Shown here: piece by piece, positions 31,812 through 42,495 of the stretch
Numbering within the stretch: position 1 is the stretch's first letter
Layout: each line of letters begins with the position of its first letter
DNA from: Pieris napi
Taxonomy: Eukaryota; Arthropoda; Insecta; Lepidoptera; Pieridae
Reading direction: 5' to 3'
Assembly (NCBI RefSeq): GCF_905475465.1
Contig: NC_062250.1
Coordinates: 1,138,501-1,202,500 of the forward strand
Length of the DNA stretch: 64,000 nt
Program-made: the position numbers and the translations under genes
Notes under the pieces: generated by a model
Seen by the model: the letters and a program-made list of their open reading frames with translations, nothing else
The model's database searches: none
What the model was told of the DNA's origin: nothing

Positions 31812-32183
31812 TTGCTTGCTCGGCCCATTTTATATTTTTGTTTTACCATATTATGTTATTTCATACTAGTTTTACATATTGCCCCAATAACACCCAAACC
31901 ACATCTTTTTAACTACATAGTAAAATATCTTATGTTATTCTTTTATCAAATTTTGTTCCCGATTGTACACACATTACTCATTACTACTACCAAGACACAT
32001 AAATACTTTATTAACAAAGGCTTGGATTCGGCCCTACACTACTACACACACACCTTCTCCAAACATATTCACACATTATCAGTACGCGATACTTTCATAA
32101 TAAGTAGACTATTTAACACACTTCATAACCAACAAGCTAATAAAATGAATGGTTTATTTAAAATTCCATCCAATTATGGATAA
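31812..32183 (+). CDS. Small open frame between LINE 2 ORF1 and ORF2
   Basis: 123 codons with a TTG at its listed start, so the true start is unknown. It fills the gap between ORF1 and ORF2 and overlaps the first 35 bases of ORF2 in another frame. Hydrophobic N-terminal half (LYFCFTILCYFILVLHIAPI), then HT-rich. Its position and length match the small frame of LINE 1, but I see no convincing sequence similarity. It may only be a low-complexity spacer. Confidence 0.25.
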   Translation: MLARPILYFCFTILCYFILVLHIAPITPKPHLFNYIVKYLMLFFYQILFPIVHTLLITTTKTHKYFINKGLDSALHYYTHTFSKHIHTLSVRDTFIISRLFNTLHNQQANKMNGLFKIPSNYG

Positions 32184-35130
32184 CGTAATCTCATTGATAA
32201 CAGAAATTGACAATAGTGAGGTGGCTAATTCTAGCTTATGTGATGTTCATGACATATGTAACCAATCCCCTAAATTTCATAAAAATGATTTAAAAATAAT
32301 TTCTCAGAATATTGTGTCGGTATACAGCAAGTTAGATGATTTCCAACTCACCCTTGCCCAGCTTAATTTTGAAGCAGATTTGATAATTTTAACTGAATGT
32401 AGAATAGATAGTGATAAACCAATACCCCAAATGGAGAACTACACTTCTTATTCGACTACAAACCATATAAACCAATGTGATGGTGTTGTTATCTATGTTT
32501 CTAGAAAACACAGTGTCAATGTCAAAGAAATTATTCTAACACATGCATCCTGCCTCCAAATTTTATTTTGTGGAGTTACCGTGCTAGGAATATACCGGTC
32601 CCCTTCACATACTAATTCCGAGCCCTTCACGGACTCATTAGACCGACATTTAACATCTTTGAAAAATTGTATTAATTTAATTATAACCGGGGATATTAAC
32701 ATTAACCTGATTGACAGAAATGATGCTCCGCAGCAGGAGTGTAATAACCGGCTTTACTATTTAAACATGCTGGCTATGCACGGCTTGCTACCTGGCCATG
32801 TACTACCTACACGGTATGGTAATTGTCTGGATCACTTTATGCTGAGACTAGACAAAAATAAACATTCCGCAAATATAAATGTAATAAATACTTCTGTCAC
32901 TGATCACTCCACCATATTCTTAAGGCTCTCCAATATACCAAAGTCAGGTGCTTCCACTAAGACAAAAACATTCATTCATTACGATAAGGCGATAGCTACT
33001 CTAAGAGATAGCACATTGGTGGCTGACTTAACTTCATTAAACAACCCCAACATGATTATAGAGCTCTTACTAAGTAAAATAAGACAAACCTTAGATTTAC
33101 ATACAGTCACTAAGATCATTACATGCAAATATCGTGTAGTTAAGCCATGGATGACTTTGGGCATTCTACGATGTGTCAGAAATAGGAATAACATGCAGAA
33201 AAAGCTAAAATTAGACCCTGATAATGAAATTTTAAAAATAACTTACCGTAGATATCGAAATTATTGTAATAAATTAATCAGAAACCTAAAAAGAAATTAT
33301 AATAAACAGCAACTAATTCTAAATAAAAACAACTCAAAAAAATTATGGCAAACTGTCAACAATATTACAAATCGGAATAAAAATAAAAGCGACAATTACG
33401 AACTGCTCCACTGTAAAGAAACAGCACAAGAGTCTATAGATCATTGTAATCAATATTTTACCCAAGTTGGCAAATCACTAGCAGAAGGTATCCTTGCACA
33501 ACAACCCGCATACAATTGTTCTGACAAAACTACTTCGAATTATCCTCACTTAACTTCATTTGTATTAAGAGATACTGACAATGATGAGGTTCTTAATGTC
33601 CTGATGGGGTTAAAATCAAATAGTGCTCCAGGCTGGGATGGCATTCCTACCCAATTCTTAATGCTAACTGCTGATATAATTGTCCCTATTATTGTTCATT
33701 TGATCAATCTATGCTTTGCTCAAGGTGTCTTTCCAGATGCACTGAAAATCGCTGTAGTTACCCCAGTGTACAAAGGAGATGATAAAACGGATATAAGCAA
33801 TTACAGGCCTATTTCTGTTTTACCACCTATTGCCAAAATACTGGAGAAAATAATTAATAAACGTTTAATGAACTACCTTAATACATTTAATATCCTCTCC
33901 CCAAGTCAATATGGCTTTAGACGGGATTTATCGACAGAAGATGCCGTGTTGGATCTCACATCGCTTATTACTAATGCTGTGGATAAAAACAAAAAATGTG
34001 CTGCAGTGTTTTTGGATATGAAAAAGGCATTTGACTCAGTATCAATTACAGACCTTATCGACAAGTTGGAGAAAATAGGCATAAGAGGAATTCCCTTGAA
34101 ATTATTCAAAGACTATTTATGCAATCGAAAACAGAGTGTAAAAATAGGAAAACACCAAAGTGAACAATGTGAAATCACCTTCGGAGTTCCGCAAGGAAGT
34201 GTATTGGGGCCCACTCTATTCCTTGTATATATTAATAATTTATGTAACATGGATATAGAAGAGGGAACAATGTTCACTTATGCTGACGACACTGCTGTCG
34301 TTTTTGTAGCTGACACCTGGGAGGCTGTTAAAAATAATTCCCAAAAGGGCCTTGCAAGAATAGCTAAGTGGCTCAGCGATAACCTTTTGACCCTCAATAC
34401 CTCTAAAACTAACTATGTATGCTTCTCCAATTATAACTCCTCTCAACCACCTCCGACGTTTGCTATTCAAATACATACTTGTGGCTCACCTCATTCTATA
34501 ATATGCTCATGCGATTTTATTAAGCGGCAAAACTGCGTAAGATACCTGGGTACTATGGTAGACCAACGCCTATCATGGCGCGATCATATAGAGCTAGTTA
34601 TGGCTAGAGTAAGAAAACTCATATGGTTATTTAAAAATCTAAGACACGTAGCTGACTCGGCCCTCCTAAAACAAATTTATACTGCTCTTGCGCAGTCAAT
34701 ATTAATATACTGCATTCCGGCCTGGGGTGGTGCCATTAAAACAAAATTCCTGGAACTGGAGAGAGCACAAAGGTCACTACTCAAAGTTATCCATTTTAAG
34801 CCATACAGATTCCCTACGGAAATGTTATATGCGGTTAGCGATCTTCTGTCAGTACGTAAGTTGTATGTACTGCAAACTACTCTTAGAACCCATCGACATA
34901 TTGGATATGATCCTAGTATTTTGAACAGACGTAGAAGGCATAATGTGGCACCTTTACCAACTTTTAAAACTAAATATGCTCATAGACAGTACTGCTACCA
35001 GTCTGCTAACTTATATAATAAATTAAACAAGGAATTAAATCTATATAATATGAATAAATATAAATGTAAAATAACTATAAATTGTTGGTTAAAAACTCAA
35101 ACCTATGAAGAAGTTGAATCTACTATCTAA
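32149..35130 (+). CDS. LINE 2 ORF2: endonuclease-reverse transcriptase
   Basis: 993 codons from the ATG at 32149; a second in-frame ATG at 32176 (MDNVISL) is the better match to the LINE 1 N-terminus. Endonuclease (~45-260): SQNI near 51, TEC near 82, GDIN near 180, TDHS near 250. Reverse transcriptase (~480-760): NYRPIS, FLDMKKAFD, GVPQGSVLGPTLFL and the YADD box near 711-714. The C-terminal region (~830-990) has the usual YCIPAWGGA and SVRKLYVLQTT patterns. No RNase H. The frame is open throughout, with all catalytic motifs present, so the protein is probably active. Confidence 0.94.
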   Translation: MVYLKFHPIMDNVISLITEIDNSEVANSSLCDVHDICNQSPKFHKNDLKIISQNIVSVYSKLDDFQLTLAQLNFEADLIILTECRIDSDKPIPQMENYTSYSTTNHINQCDGVVIYVSRKHSVNVKEIILTHASCLQILFCGVTVLGIYRSPSHTNSEPFTDSLDRHLTSLKNCINLIITGDININLIDRNDAPQQECNNRLYYLNMLAMHGLLPGHVLPTRYGNCLDHFMLRLDKNKHSANINVINTSVTDHSTIFLRLSNIPKSGASTKTKTFIHYDKAIATLRDSTLVADLTSLNNPNMIIELLLSKIRQTLDLHTVTKIITCKYRVVKPWMTLGILRCVRNRNNMQKKLKLDPDNEILKITYRRYRNYCNKLIRNLKRNYNKQQLILNKNNSKKLWQTVNNITNRNKNKSDNYELLHCKETAQESIDHCNQYFTQVGKSLAEGILAQQPAYNCSDKTTSNYPHLTSFVLRDTDNDEVLNVLMGLKSNSAPGWDGIPTQFLMLTADIIVPIIVHLINLCFAQGVFPDALKIAVVTPVYKGDDKTDISNYRPISVLPPIAKILEKIINKRLMNYLNTFNILSPSQYGFRRDLSTEDAVLDLTSLITNAVDKNKKCAAVFLDMKKAFDSVSITDLIDKLEKIGIRGIPLKLFKDYLCNRKQSVKIGKHQSEQCEITFGVPQGSVLGPTLFLVYINNLCNMDIEEGTMFTYADDTAVVFVADTWEAVKNNSQKGLARIAKWLSDNLLTLNTSKTNYVCFSNYNSSQPPPTFAIQIHTCGSPHSIICSCDFIKRQNCVRYLGTMVDQRLSWRDHIELVMARVRKLIWLFKNLRHVADSALLKQIYTALAQSILIYCIPAWGGAIKTKFLELERAQRSLLKVIHFKPYRFPTEMLYAVSDLLSVRKLYVLQTTLRTHRHIGYDPSILNRRRRHNVAPLPTFKTKYAHRQYCYQSANLYNKLNKELNLYNMNKYKCKITINCWLKTQTYEEVESTI

Positions 35131-35934
35131 GAATTACTATTCTAAAGTCTACTTTTATCTTACACTCTAAAAGAACACACACACTCAAACATATGATACA
35201 GACATATACACACATACCTCATACACACTCACTCACACACACTTACACTCTCACACATCAACATACACTTAACTGAATACAACGAACACCCCTCAATTTA
35301 TCACTCATACACGATGCATCTTTTAACTTGTATAAATATTGTTTTGTTTTTGTAATATTATTCCCTTTTGTCTAAACTTACATACCTAATTAAGTGTACC
35401 TAGGAAGAGCGGATACTCCAAACACAAGTATATTATACATACTTAAATGGAGGCTCCAGCCACATGTTGTTATCATTGTAAGTGATTGAATAAATATTTT
35501 TTCATTTTTTCATTTTCATTTTCATTTTTAATACTGCTCGTAAATATCTCTGTATCTCTGTTAAATGCGACCAAACTTACGTCTTGGTAACAAACTTATA
35601 AAGTAATAAACTTATTTAATATGACTGAAACGACTCACAAGATTAGTTCTTGTAGGAAAAACATTTTTTAAGCTTTGTACTGTGCCGTAATAAAGTGGTT
35701 TTGATCGTCGAAGTGAAGTAACTTAAAATACTTAATTAAGTTATTTAATTACTAGCGAAGCCTTATCTTTAAGACGGTGCATAGAACTTTATTGATAACG
35801 CGCATTCTCCCTGAAAATGCTACCAGACTAAGGGATTAACGGCAAATATAAATTTCCTTTAATTCTGTTGATTTTACTAAGAGAATTTTTCCTAAAAATC
35901 AATTTTTCAAAAAAATGTCCCGGTTAAATCGCAG

Positions 35935-36150
35935 CTCCGATTAATATAGATAGTGCTGCAAAAATATTTGAAATCAATTCAACGTTCGAAAATTTTAGAG
36001 CAAAAATGCTCAGTACGAAAGACTTTAATCTTTTAAATATTAAGACAATGCTTAAGCTGTAGTAAAAAAGGAAATATGTTTCCGAGAAGAAAATATATTT
36101 TGAGATAACATTTTCTTTAGTTTACGCGAAATGAATGTACCAAATGAATA
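35935..36150. other. Conserved block 2, copy B
   Basis: Counterpart of 18655-18845 with one clear base difference. Non-coding. Confidence 0.5.
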
Positions 36151-36176
36151 AAACCTCTTCGGAATAAAATAAATAA

Positions 36177-36412
36177 ATAAGTGGCGTATTTTAGGCCTAG
36201 GCAGATTTCTGCATCTGTTTCAATCTTTTGTCAATCTAATAGTCAAGTAGATGATCAGCCTTCTGTGCCTGACGCGTCGACGTTTTGGGTCTAAGTCAAG
36301 TCGGTTTGATCACGATGTTTTTCTTCTCTGTTCGAGCGAATGTTAAATGCGCACATAAAAAGTAAGTCCATTGGTCCATTGATCCTACGACCTGAAGCCA
36401 CTGCTATATTCT
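36177..36412 (-). mobile_element. SINE family A in copy B (degraded)
   Basis: Counterpart of 18892-19160. It has lost the B-box region and parts of the body. The degree of change shows how far neutral sequence has drifted since the duplication. Confidence 0.7.
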
Positions 36413-36424
36413 GCTTATGACTTA

Positions 36425-36740
36425 ATATTATTAGGATTAAAACTGGCCCAACAATAAACAGTATCTCTTGTAACGCAAGCCACGCGAGGATTTGTGGCAT
36501 GCCCTCTTGCTAGCATGTTCCAGAATTATTATAGGGTCGTGCGGCGAGAATATTAATCCCCGAGCCCGCGATCTCGCGAGAGCAAGCGTGTCGGGAATCC
36601 CGGTTTAATCTGTATAGTGAAAGAGTGGTTGGGTCCGTTCATTGAGTATTTTGTATTATGTTGGGATTAACCTCGGCTGGTGACGAATATTAAAACGATA
36701 TTACGATTTTAGAAGAGTTTCCAAAGTTTGGATGTTGGTG
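36425..36740. other. Conserved block 3, copy B
   Basis: Counterpart of 19185-19505; no difference seen by eye until the right edge (TTTGGAAGTTG against TTTGGATGTTG). Confidence 0.65.
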
Positions 36741-36777
36741 TTTTTTGTCTATTAAACAACTGAGGTAAATGCTTTTT

Positions 36778-37040
36778 TTTCTTTTTTTTTGTGGCTCTGG
36801 CACGATTTGTGCATTAGCCAGCGTCAAGTATAGGATTTTTTATAATACGTGCTTGTCTTTAGAAATTCGACCGTGTCCTCCATGTACGGTTTAGGCACTC
36901 GCCCGGTATCGCACTACCCTCCCAAAGGTCGAGAACAAATTTAAATTAAATTAAAACTTGCCCTCGAACCGGGAATCGATCCCGGTACCCCTCACCTAGC
37001 TGCCACTTAATAAGACCGCTAGGCTATGAGGCCCCTAGGT
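36778..37040 (-). mobile_element. SINE family C in copy B
   Basis: Counterpart of 19550-19795. The B box reads CGGGATCGATTCCCGG on the minus strand, so it has a base change in the promoter compared with copy A. Confidence 0.7.
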
Positions 37041-37189
37041 AAATGCTTAGTGTTTAAGATTCCGGGACAGACATAGAACAACGTATGTTTTAACTAAGAT
37101 TTTGACTGACTCCCGTTCGTCATAAAGTATTGGATTTTGGCCTACAGGAGTAGGTTAGTCCTTGACTGAGCACTGAACTTTTAAATATT

Positions 37190-37385
37190 TTTGGTTAGTA
37201 ATTGTTTTTTTGTAATGTTTGTTTTGTTTAATAATTGTTTTGATTGATTTTTGTATGATCTTTACATGTATGTCATGTTGGCCTTTAAGTGCTTGTCACC
37301 ATAGCTTGTCACATTAAAAATTGAATTTTGAGTTTGTTTTTACCAATGTATTAGTGTGCCGAGCGTTGGCAAGCTTTTTATCAAT
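37190..37385 (+). repeat. Dispersed repeat R1, uninterrupted copy
   Basis: TTTTTGGTTAGTAATTG to GGCAAGCTTTTTATCAAT. Contains ACCAATGTATTAGTG, the empty site of the foldback element. Confidence 0.75.
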
Positions 37386-38237
37386 AAAAAAAAGTTGATT
37401 GTGCTGAGTTGTGCCTTTATCCTCTGTGGTAATAGCCCTATGAACCCTAAACCATCTTTATCGTATAAAAAATACTATGCAAAAAATTTTAAGCAGCCTT
37501 GATCGTTAATTAAATGCAAAAAAAAATATTGTATTGTATAATTAAATAACACGTGGTTCGTTTGAGTGTTTATGAAATTGTCTTAAATATTGTTATCCAG
37601 ATTTATCCTTAATGAATATAGGATTTGTGAAAACATAAATAAACAAAGTCGGCTCATCTAATGCAATATCGGCTAAAAGAACTCGCCGCTGTGATTTGAG
37701 TACGTGAGCTCGTTGGTATTTATTTTTTTCTCATAAACTACGCTATTAAATTGGGAACGGGAAGTGGAATATTTGGCCGGTTTTAATTGACGCCCAATTA
37801 TTGTGGGTGTTTTTTTAGAAACAGATTGGTTGGATAAGCTATTTTATTTTTAGCGTTTTCAATAATTTTTCTGTATTTTCAATTGGTATATCAAATCGGT
37901 GAGATTTTTACGCAATTAAAGTTTCATTCCACGTAAAACATTGGCTGTCTTGTATCAGCTCAACTGTAAAAGTTTAGGATCTCTGTGCGATCGCAGACAT
38001 CACATCAGACCGACGGTTAGGTGCTTCTTCCTAATACTTATTATGAACTGAATGTATTATTTAATTAATTTCAATTATAACTAGTATCTATCTATCTGGA
38101 TTTTTCTTAGCCTTGAGACCAGTTTCTATAAAGGTCGTGATTGTGGAAGTTTTAACAATGTTTTCTAAAGAATTACATCCACATTTGTCACTCATATTAT
38201 CCACCTTTTGAGCTACGAATGCGCCATATTAAACTTT

Positions 38238-38560
38238 TTGAAGTGAAACTTCTTTAGGGTAAAATTTTTACGCGTCACAAAAATGTGCCGCGTTTTTGTC
38301 GAAGAAAAGGGAGAGAGCGATTGAGAGAGAGTGAGAAAAAGAATGTAGCATGAAGCAACACGCTATTGGTTGATGTAATTATTTAGTAGTTACATTATAC
38401 ATATTAGAACTATAGATGGCAATTCTGTCGTATAACGTCTAGTGCAGTAAACGCAGATTTTTTATTGCAGTGGAACTTCTTTAGGCGCATGAGGGTAAAA
38501 TTTTTAAAAAACATCACGAAGATGTGCAGCGTTATTGTCGAAGAAAAGGGAGAGAGCGAT
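38238..38560 (+). repeat. Paired CTTCTTTAGGCGC modules, copy B and beyond
   Basis: As at 28584-28890, but the second module (38471-38560) is complete and continues into GTCGAAGAAAAGGGAGAGAG, showing the pre-duplication right flank. Confidence 0.6.
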
Positions 38561-39224
38561 TAAGACCGATTGAGAGAGCCTTATAGAAATTATTAGTAAA
38601 GGGAATTTATGATATCTAATATATTTAATTTTTTTATTTATATTTAATATTTAAATAATTTATTGAACTCTCAAATGACTAATTGTAAATTAAAATGCCA
38701 CGTGTTTTTATTATCGAAGAAATAAATTATTTAAAAAAAAATGTATTTATCATACAATGGTTAATAAATAACGTTATTTAACATGCAAAAATGACCACAA
38801 ACGTTCAGGTGTATTTTAAATAAACATTCTGTTCACTTACACGCGATTAATCTGTATTCATATATTCATTTCCCGCCAGTGCACTCATAGTTAATAATGC
38901 AAAATCAATATGCCTGATTTTCAACACGATTGTAGTGTTGTTCCCCACGCATCATTGGCCTGGATTTAATTATAATCCCATCACTAGCAAAGTCAACTCC
39001 CGTTGATTAATTATCGACTTTGGATCGGATAAATTAGCTGCAGTCTCGGATTGCGTCGATTTCATTTAGTTTTCCTAATAGTGGAATGCTTTGTTTAAAT
39101 TAAATTGCAATTTAGTTTAAAGCTGAATATAGAGGATATTCATAATTCCGGCCTACCGTCTATTATAATAATAAATAAATATTCCAGAAACAATTCTAGA
39201 AAGTCATAGTCATAACTTGTTTTT
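38561..39224. other. AT-rich non-coding DNA
   Basis: Nothing recognised. A moderately complex stretch at 38870-39060 has no open frame. Confidence 0.45.
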
Positions 39225-39350
39225 TATTTTATAGAACAGGGGCAAACGGGCAGGAGGCTCACCTGATGTTAAGTGATACCGCCACCCATGGACACTCTCA
39301 ATGGCAGAGGGCTCGCGAGTGCGTTGCCGGCCTTTCAAGAATTGGTACGC
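39225..39350 (-). mobile_element. LINE tail fragment (GGCCGGCAACGC family)
   Basis: Reverse of the tail seen at 50265-50385: TATAGAACAGGGGCAAACGG, CAGGAGGCTCACCTGATGTT, GTGATACCGCCACCCATG, GCTCGCGAGTGCGTTGCCGG. Confidence 0.7.
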
Positions 39351-39354
39351 CTTT

Positions 39355-39500
39355 TTCTTCTTCATAGAGCCATATTAAAAGACAAAACTAGACCAACAGA
39401 ATATTCCAGACCAAATATAACACTTATACATAAAGGCAATAAATCAGCACAATTCCACCAACTCCTACCACTTAAAAGAAACAATAGCTCATAATATCAC
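39355..39500 (+). mobile_element. Possible LINE reverse-transcriptase remnant
   Basis: The translated stretch KTRPTEYSRPNITLIHKGN resembles the finger/palm entry of LINE reverse transcriptases (..F..A.ITLIHKKGD). It breaks down afterwards; sequence to about 39680 may belong to it but cannot be aligned by eye. Confidence 0.3.
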
Positions 39501-39974
39501 GAAATATACAGATCTTAAAAATGAAATAAAAAGAATGGATAGCCCAAAGTATCAAAATCTCTATTTTATCAATCACCGGAATGATCCCGAAACAGTCACA
39601 GGAATCTGTACAAATGGTCAGATATCATCCTTCAAAATCGGGTTAAATTAAATACGACAAGAACTACCCGCCAATTTCTACAAGATATATAACCCATAAC
39701 AACTATGTTCACTTGGCTTAGGCCCGCGTACTGGAATATGAATAGATCCTAACCTAAAGTAACCAGTTACCAAAGATAATAAAGTTGAATGTACAGCTAA
39801 GATTTATTATATAATTTTTTTTCTTATTACTCGATATCCTAACTTCCTTCAGTACCATTGATCGGAACCCCGTGAAGGAAGTTCTAGCATTTTTCAAATA
39901 TCTCTATGGCTTTCTTTCTCCATTCGTTTCCTGCTAACGCTTTTTTTTCTTCTTATTAATCCCTCGGTCCTTTG

Positions 39975-40145
39975 GCGATTAAAAAGAGTGACGGAGAGTT
40001 TATTTCCAGTTCTTCTCTTCCGTTCTACGCATTTGAGAACTGGCAGTAAATGTAAAATTATAAGCATTAAATATTTATTTCCTTTTTGACGTTCATAAGT
40101 GTATATTGTGTTACCTTTATAAATAAATGATTTTGACTTTGACTT
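39975..40145 (+). mobile_element. LINE 3' UTR fragment
   Basis: AAAGAGTGACGGAGAGTTTA, TTCCAGTTCTTCTCTTCCG, TTGAGAACTGGCAGTAAATG, TTTTTGACGTTCATAAGTG, ATTGTGTTACC and a TGATTTTGACTTTGACTT tail. Very similar to 48195-48365. Confidence 0.65.
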
Positions 40146-40705
40146 ATCATTTTAAAATTACACCGTGCTACTAACCTTTTTAGGTTAAATTTAATTATTT
40201 TGCTACACGTTTTCTCCAAAAATCTTTTGTATTATTTAGATTTTTCTTAGTTACTTTATTTTTAATGTTACGGCAGCATCAGATGAATGGAAAATACAAG
40301 TCCCTGTTTTCGAATGTATTGACGAAGAATTTATATATAATTTGGCTTAATTTTATCCCAAAGCACGGAATAATGAAACAAGGCAGCTTCATTTGTATCT
40401 CATGTGCCCGCCACATCCAATAGTGAAGCCTATAAATTGAATTACCCAAAATAATATAAATGACAGTCGATATCCCAAAATCGAAATTGCTCAGTAATGG
40501 TTTCGGGTATTTGTAATTAATTTCAAGCCTACATACCAGAAATGGACCCAAGATGAACCCAAGTTTAGTTATCTTATCCAATAGCTTTGATGTTGAGTAT
40601 ATTACATCGCGGTTTGGATTAATCTATAAGCGTTTGACGTATTCTTTGATAAGATGTATGAATCATATTTATGTTAAAGACTTTTATCACGTAATGTGAA
40701 AACTG
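40146..40705. other. Non-coding DNA
   Basis: The minus-strand frame 40279-40581 (100 codons) has a mixed composition but no domain I recognise; not supported as a gene. Confidence 0.35.
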
Positions 40706-40709
40706 AAGT

Positions 40710-40875
40710 ATTTCCGAACCAATTCGACTTAGGATCCTTCAAGAAAAGAGCGTACCATTTCTTAAAAAGCCGACAACGCACTCGCGAGCCCTCTGGAATT
40801 GAGAGTGTCCACAGGCGGAGGTATCACTTAACGTCAGATGAGCCTCCTGCCCGTTTGCCCTCTGTTCTATAAAAA
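40710..40875 (+). mobile_element. LINE 3' end fragment (GGCCGGCAACGC family)
   Basis: Begins with AAGTATTTCCGAACCAATTC and runs through AAGAAAAGAGCGTACCATTT, GCCGACAACGCACTCGCGAG, CCTCCTGCCCGTTTGCCC to poly(A). A stop codon lies in the coding part. Confidence 0.7.
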
Positions 40876-40989
40876 AAACATTAATCATTGTATTCAAAAA
40901 TTTCTGAGAACTTAATAATAATTTACAATTATCTTAACCTAAATAGTAATAATAAAAACGATTAAAAATGTATAAAAATATAATTAAAA

Positions 40990-41290
40990 CAAATTTAAAC
41001 AGTATGGTCCCTATGGCAGTGTACCATTAACGCTGGCAACATTTTCTCGCTGTATTGCGATACTTATTCGTTGAGCGAGCAAAGCACCAGCTCTGGGGTT
41101 ACCGGTACTATCTACCAGGCGCCAACTTATCTTTAATTAGCGCCTCTGCACTTGAACCCCACGGCCCAAGAGTCTCTACTCCAAAGGGAACAATACTGGA
41201 GCCGTTTATTATTTTCCGCCAGCTTTGCGGCCTCCCTAGCTTTTTTGCTGGGCCATTGGCTTGCATTGGACAGTTGTGAAAATGACATTG
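40990..41290 (-). mobile_element. LINE ORF2 C-terminal remnant (GVETLGPWG family)
   Basis: Minus-strand frame 41108-41317 contains SIVPFGVETLGPWGSSAEAL. It is followed by the same 3' sequence as at 11540-11785 (GAATAAGTATCGCAATACAG.., GCCAGCGTTAATGGTACACT). Upstream QANGPAKKLGRPQSWRKIIN is the preceding part of the same protein. This copy gives the empty site for the 217-bp MITE at 11247. Confidence 0.65.
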
Positions 41291-41870
41291 TAACTTGATA
41301 CAAATTTTATATTTCAAAGCTTTTAAATATATTTATGGTAAATTAAATAAATTGTTAAAACGTTTTGATTTATACAAAGTTTATTTTTGGAAAACGTAAT
41401 TTCTTTTGCTATTTATTTCTCGCAGGCGTTTATATTTTGCACTACACAACTAAAGTAATTGATGAGCGGCTGGGATCCAATAATTAATTTATTTAATATC
41501 CAACAGTGGTATGTATCAATCGAATATAATTGTCCATGTTTATTGTCATGTTATCATTAGAGGAACGATTAATTACCTCCTTTGAGAACATGTGCTGGTA
41601 ATAGGTTTGCCTTGTAAGAGGAATACAATAGGCTAATTTGAAAGCATTAAGAAATCTAAATATAAATAATAAATGCATATTGTCTTGTAGACAAGGAAGG
41701 ATTACGCAAGCTTTAAAAAAAACATCCCGATATAAAATCCACAATCAGAAGTACTCTCAGAATAGTAATAGCGCCTTATAGCATTAATTTTACCATATAA
41801 GATATAAGAAGTTATTTTTTTATATACGGAAGTTAATAATGCTTTACATATTAATTCTCTATCGTTGAAA
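41291..41870. other. AT-rich non-coding DNA
   Basis: Nothing recognised. Confidence 0.45.
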
Positions 41871-41877
41871 TCAGCAG

Positions 41878-42065
41878 AATGCAGTGATGGCCTGGTGTCA
41901 GCGGGCGACTCTCATCCATGAAACCGGCTTGCCTTAGACCCAAACAGTCGACGGTGTGTGCAGACACAGGAGGCTGGTCACCTTGTCACCTATTAGATTT
42001 ATCAAAGAGCAGATACAGAAATCTGAGGCCCAGACCTAAAAAGGTTGTAGAGCGACTGGTAAAAA
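41878..42065 (+). mobile_element. SINE family A, internally deleted
   Basis: GCAGTGATGGCCTGGTGTCA, GCGACTCTCATCC, then a direct jump to ATGAAACCGGCTTGCCTTAG: the B box and about 90 bases are missing. The 3' end is GTTGTAGAGCGACTGG plus A-run. Confidence 0.7.
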
Positions 42066-42204
42066 AAAATCGTTGAAATAATTCCTACAGGAACCGTAAG
42101 TATATATATAACATAAAACATGATGAGGAAGTCGCTATGTCTTATATTACTAAATTAACTCAAGTCGAGCTGAGATGAGCTGATCATCTACTTGCCTATG
42201 TAGA

Positions 42205-42495
42205 AAAACCATGAATGGAACATCAGCAGAATTGGTTAATATTAAATTTTTACACGCTATTTGCAAGGGTTTAATTGACTGTCCAGACTTATTGTCGCTT
42301 TCACACACCCCTTCTTTATACAATACAAGGCAAACCCAACATTTTCAAATTCCTCGATCTAATACAAACTATTTACGTAACTCAGTCATGTATCGTATAC
42401 CTTCAGATTACACACACATTACAAATTACCAGCAAATAGATATATTTAATATAACTAAAAAAAAAAATATAAAATCTCCTTTATCTAATATATAA
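42205..42495 (+). mobile_element. LINE ORF2 C-terminal fragment
   Basis: Frame 42211-42495 contains FLHAICKGLIDCPDLLSLSH, then NTRQTQHFQIPRSNTNYLRN and a DIFN motif: the C-terminal tail of a CR1/jockey-type LINE ORF2 (..GLIDSPDLLS..PR.NTNYLRNSP..R). It has no upstream reverse transcriptase, so it is a 5'-truncated copy. Confidence 0.55.

Larger units (their letters stand above)
30380..35527 (+). mobile_element. Full-length LINE 2 (ORF1 + ORF2)
   Basis: A 5148-bp non-LTR retrotransposon. TTAATACT flanks it at 30372-30379 and 35528-35535; copy A has the site once (18082-18089). The 5' end is CTCTCCCCCCGGATCGCC. The 5' UTR of ~495 bases contains G+C-rich sequence (30530-30740), a likely internal promoter region. 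ORF1 30876-31772, ORF2 32149-35130, then a CA-rich 3' UTR (ACACAC/ACATAC) and a (CATTTT)n tail at about 35503-35527. Both main frames are open, so it is likely young. Clade as LINE 1, but the proteins are clearly different families. Confidence 0.93.
28891..38530 (+). repeat. Tandem duplication, copy B (split by LINE 2)
   Basis: Starts at the A/B junction (GTGCAGC|TAAATA) and ends where copy B runs into unique sequence (GTGCAGC|GTTATT at 38530). Without LINE 2 and its 8-bp TSD it is about 4.48 kb. It keeps the empty site of the foldback element near 37343-37350 and lost about 200 bases that copy A has at 18433-18640. A 20-bp unit is repeated twice at 29746-29794 only in this copy. Confidence 0.9.

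Noticed and set aside
35160..35290. CA-rich microsatellite as a separate feature
   Set aside because: It is part of the 3' UTR of LINE 2 and has a counterpart in LINE 1.
40279..40581. 100-codon minus-strand gene
   Set aside because: No domain, no start context or splice sites, AT-rich codon use; nothing around it supports a gene.
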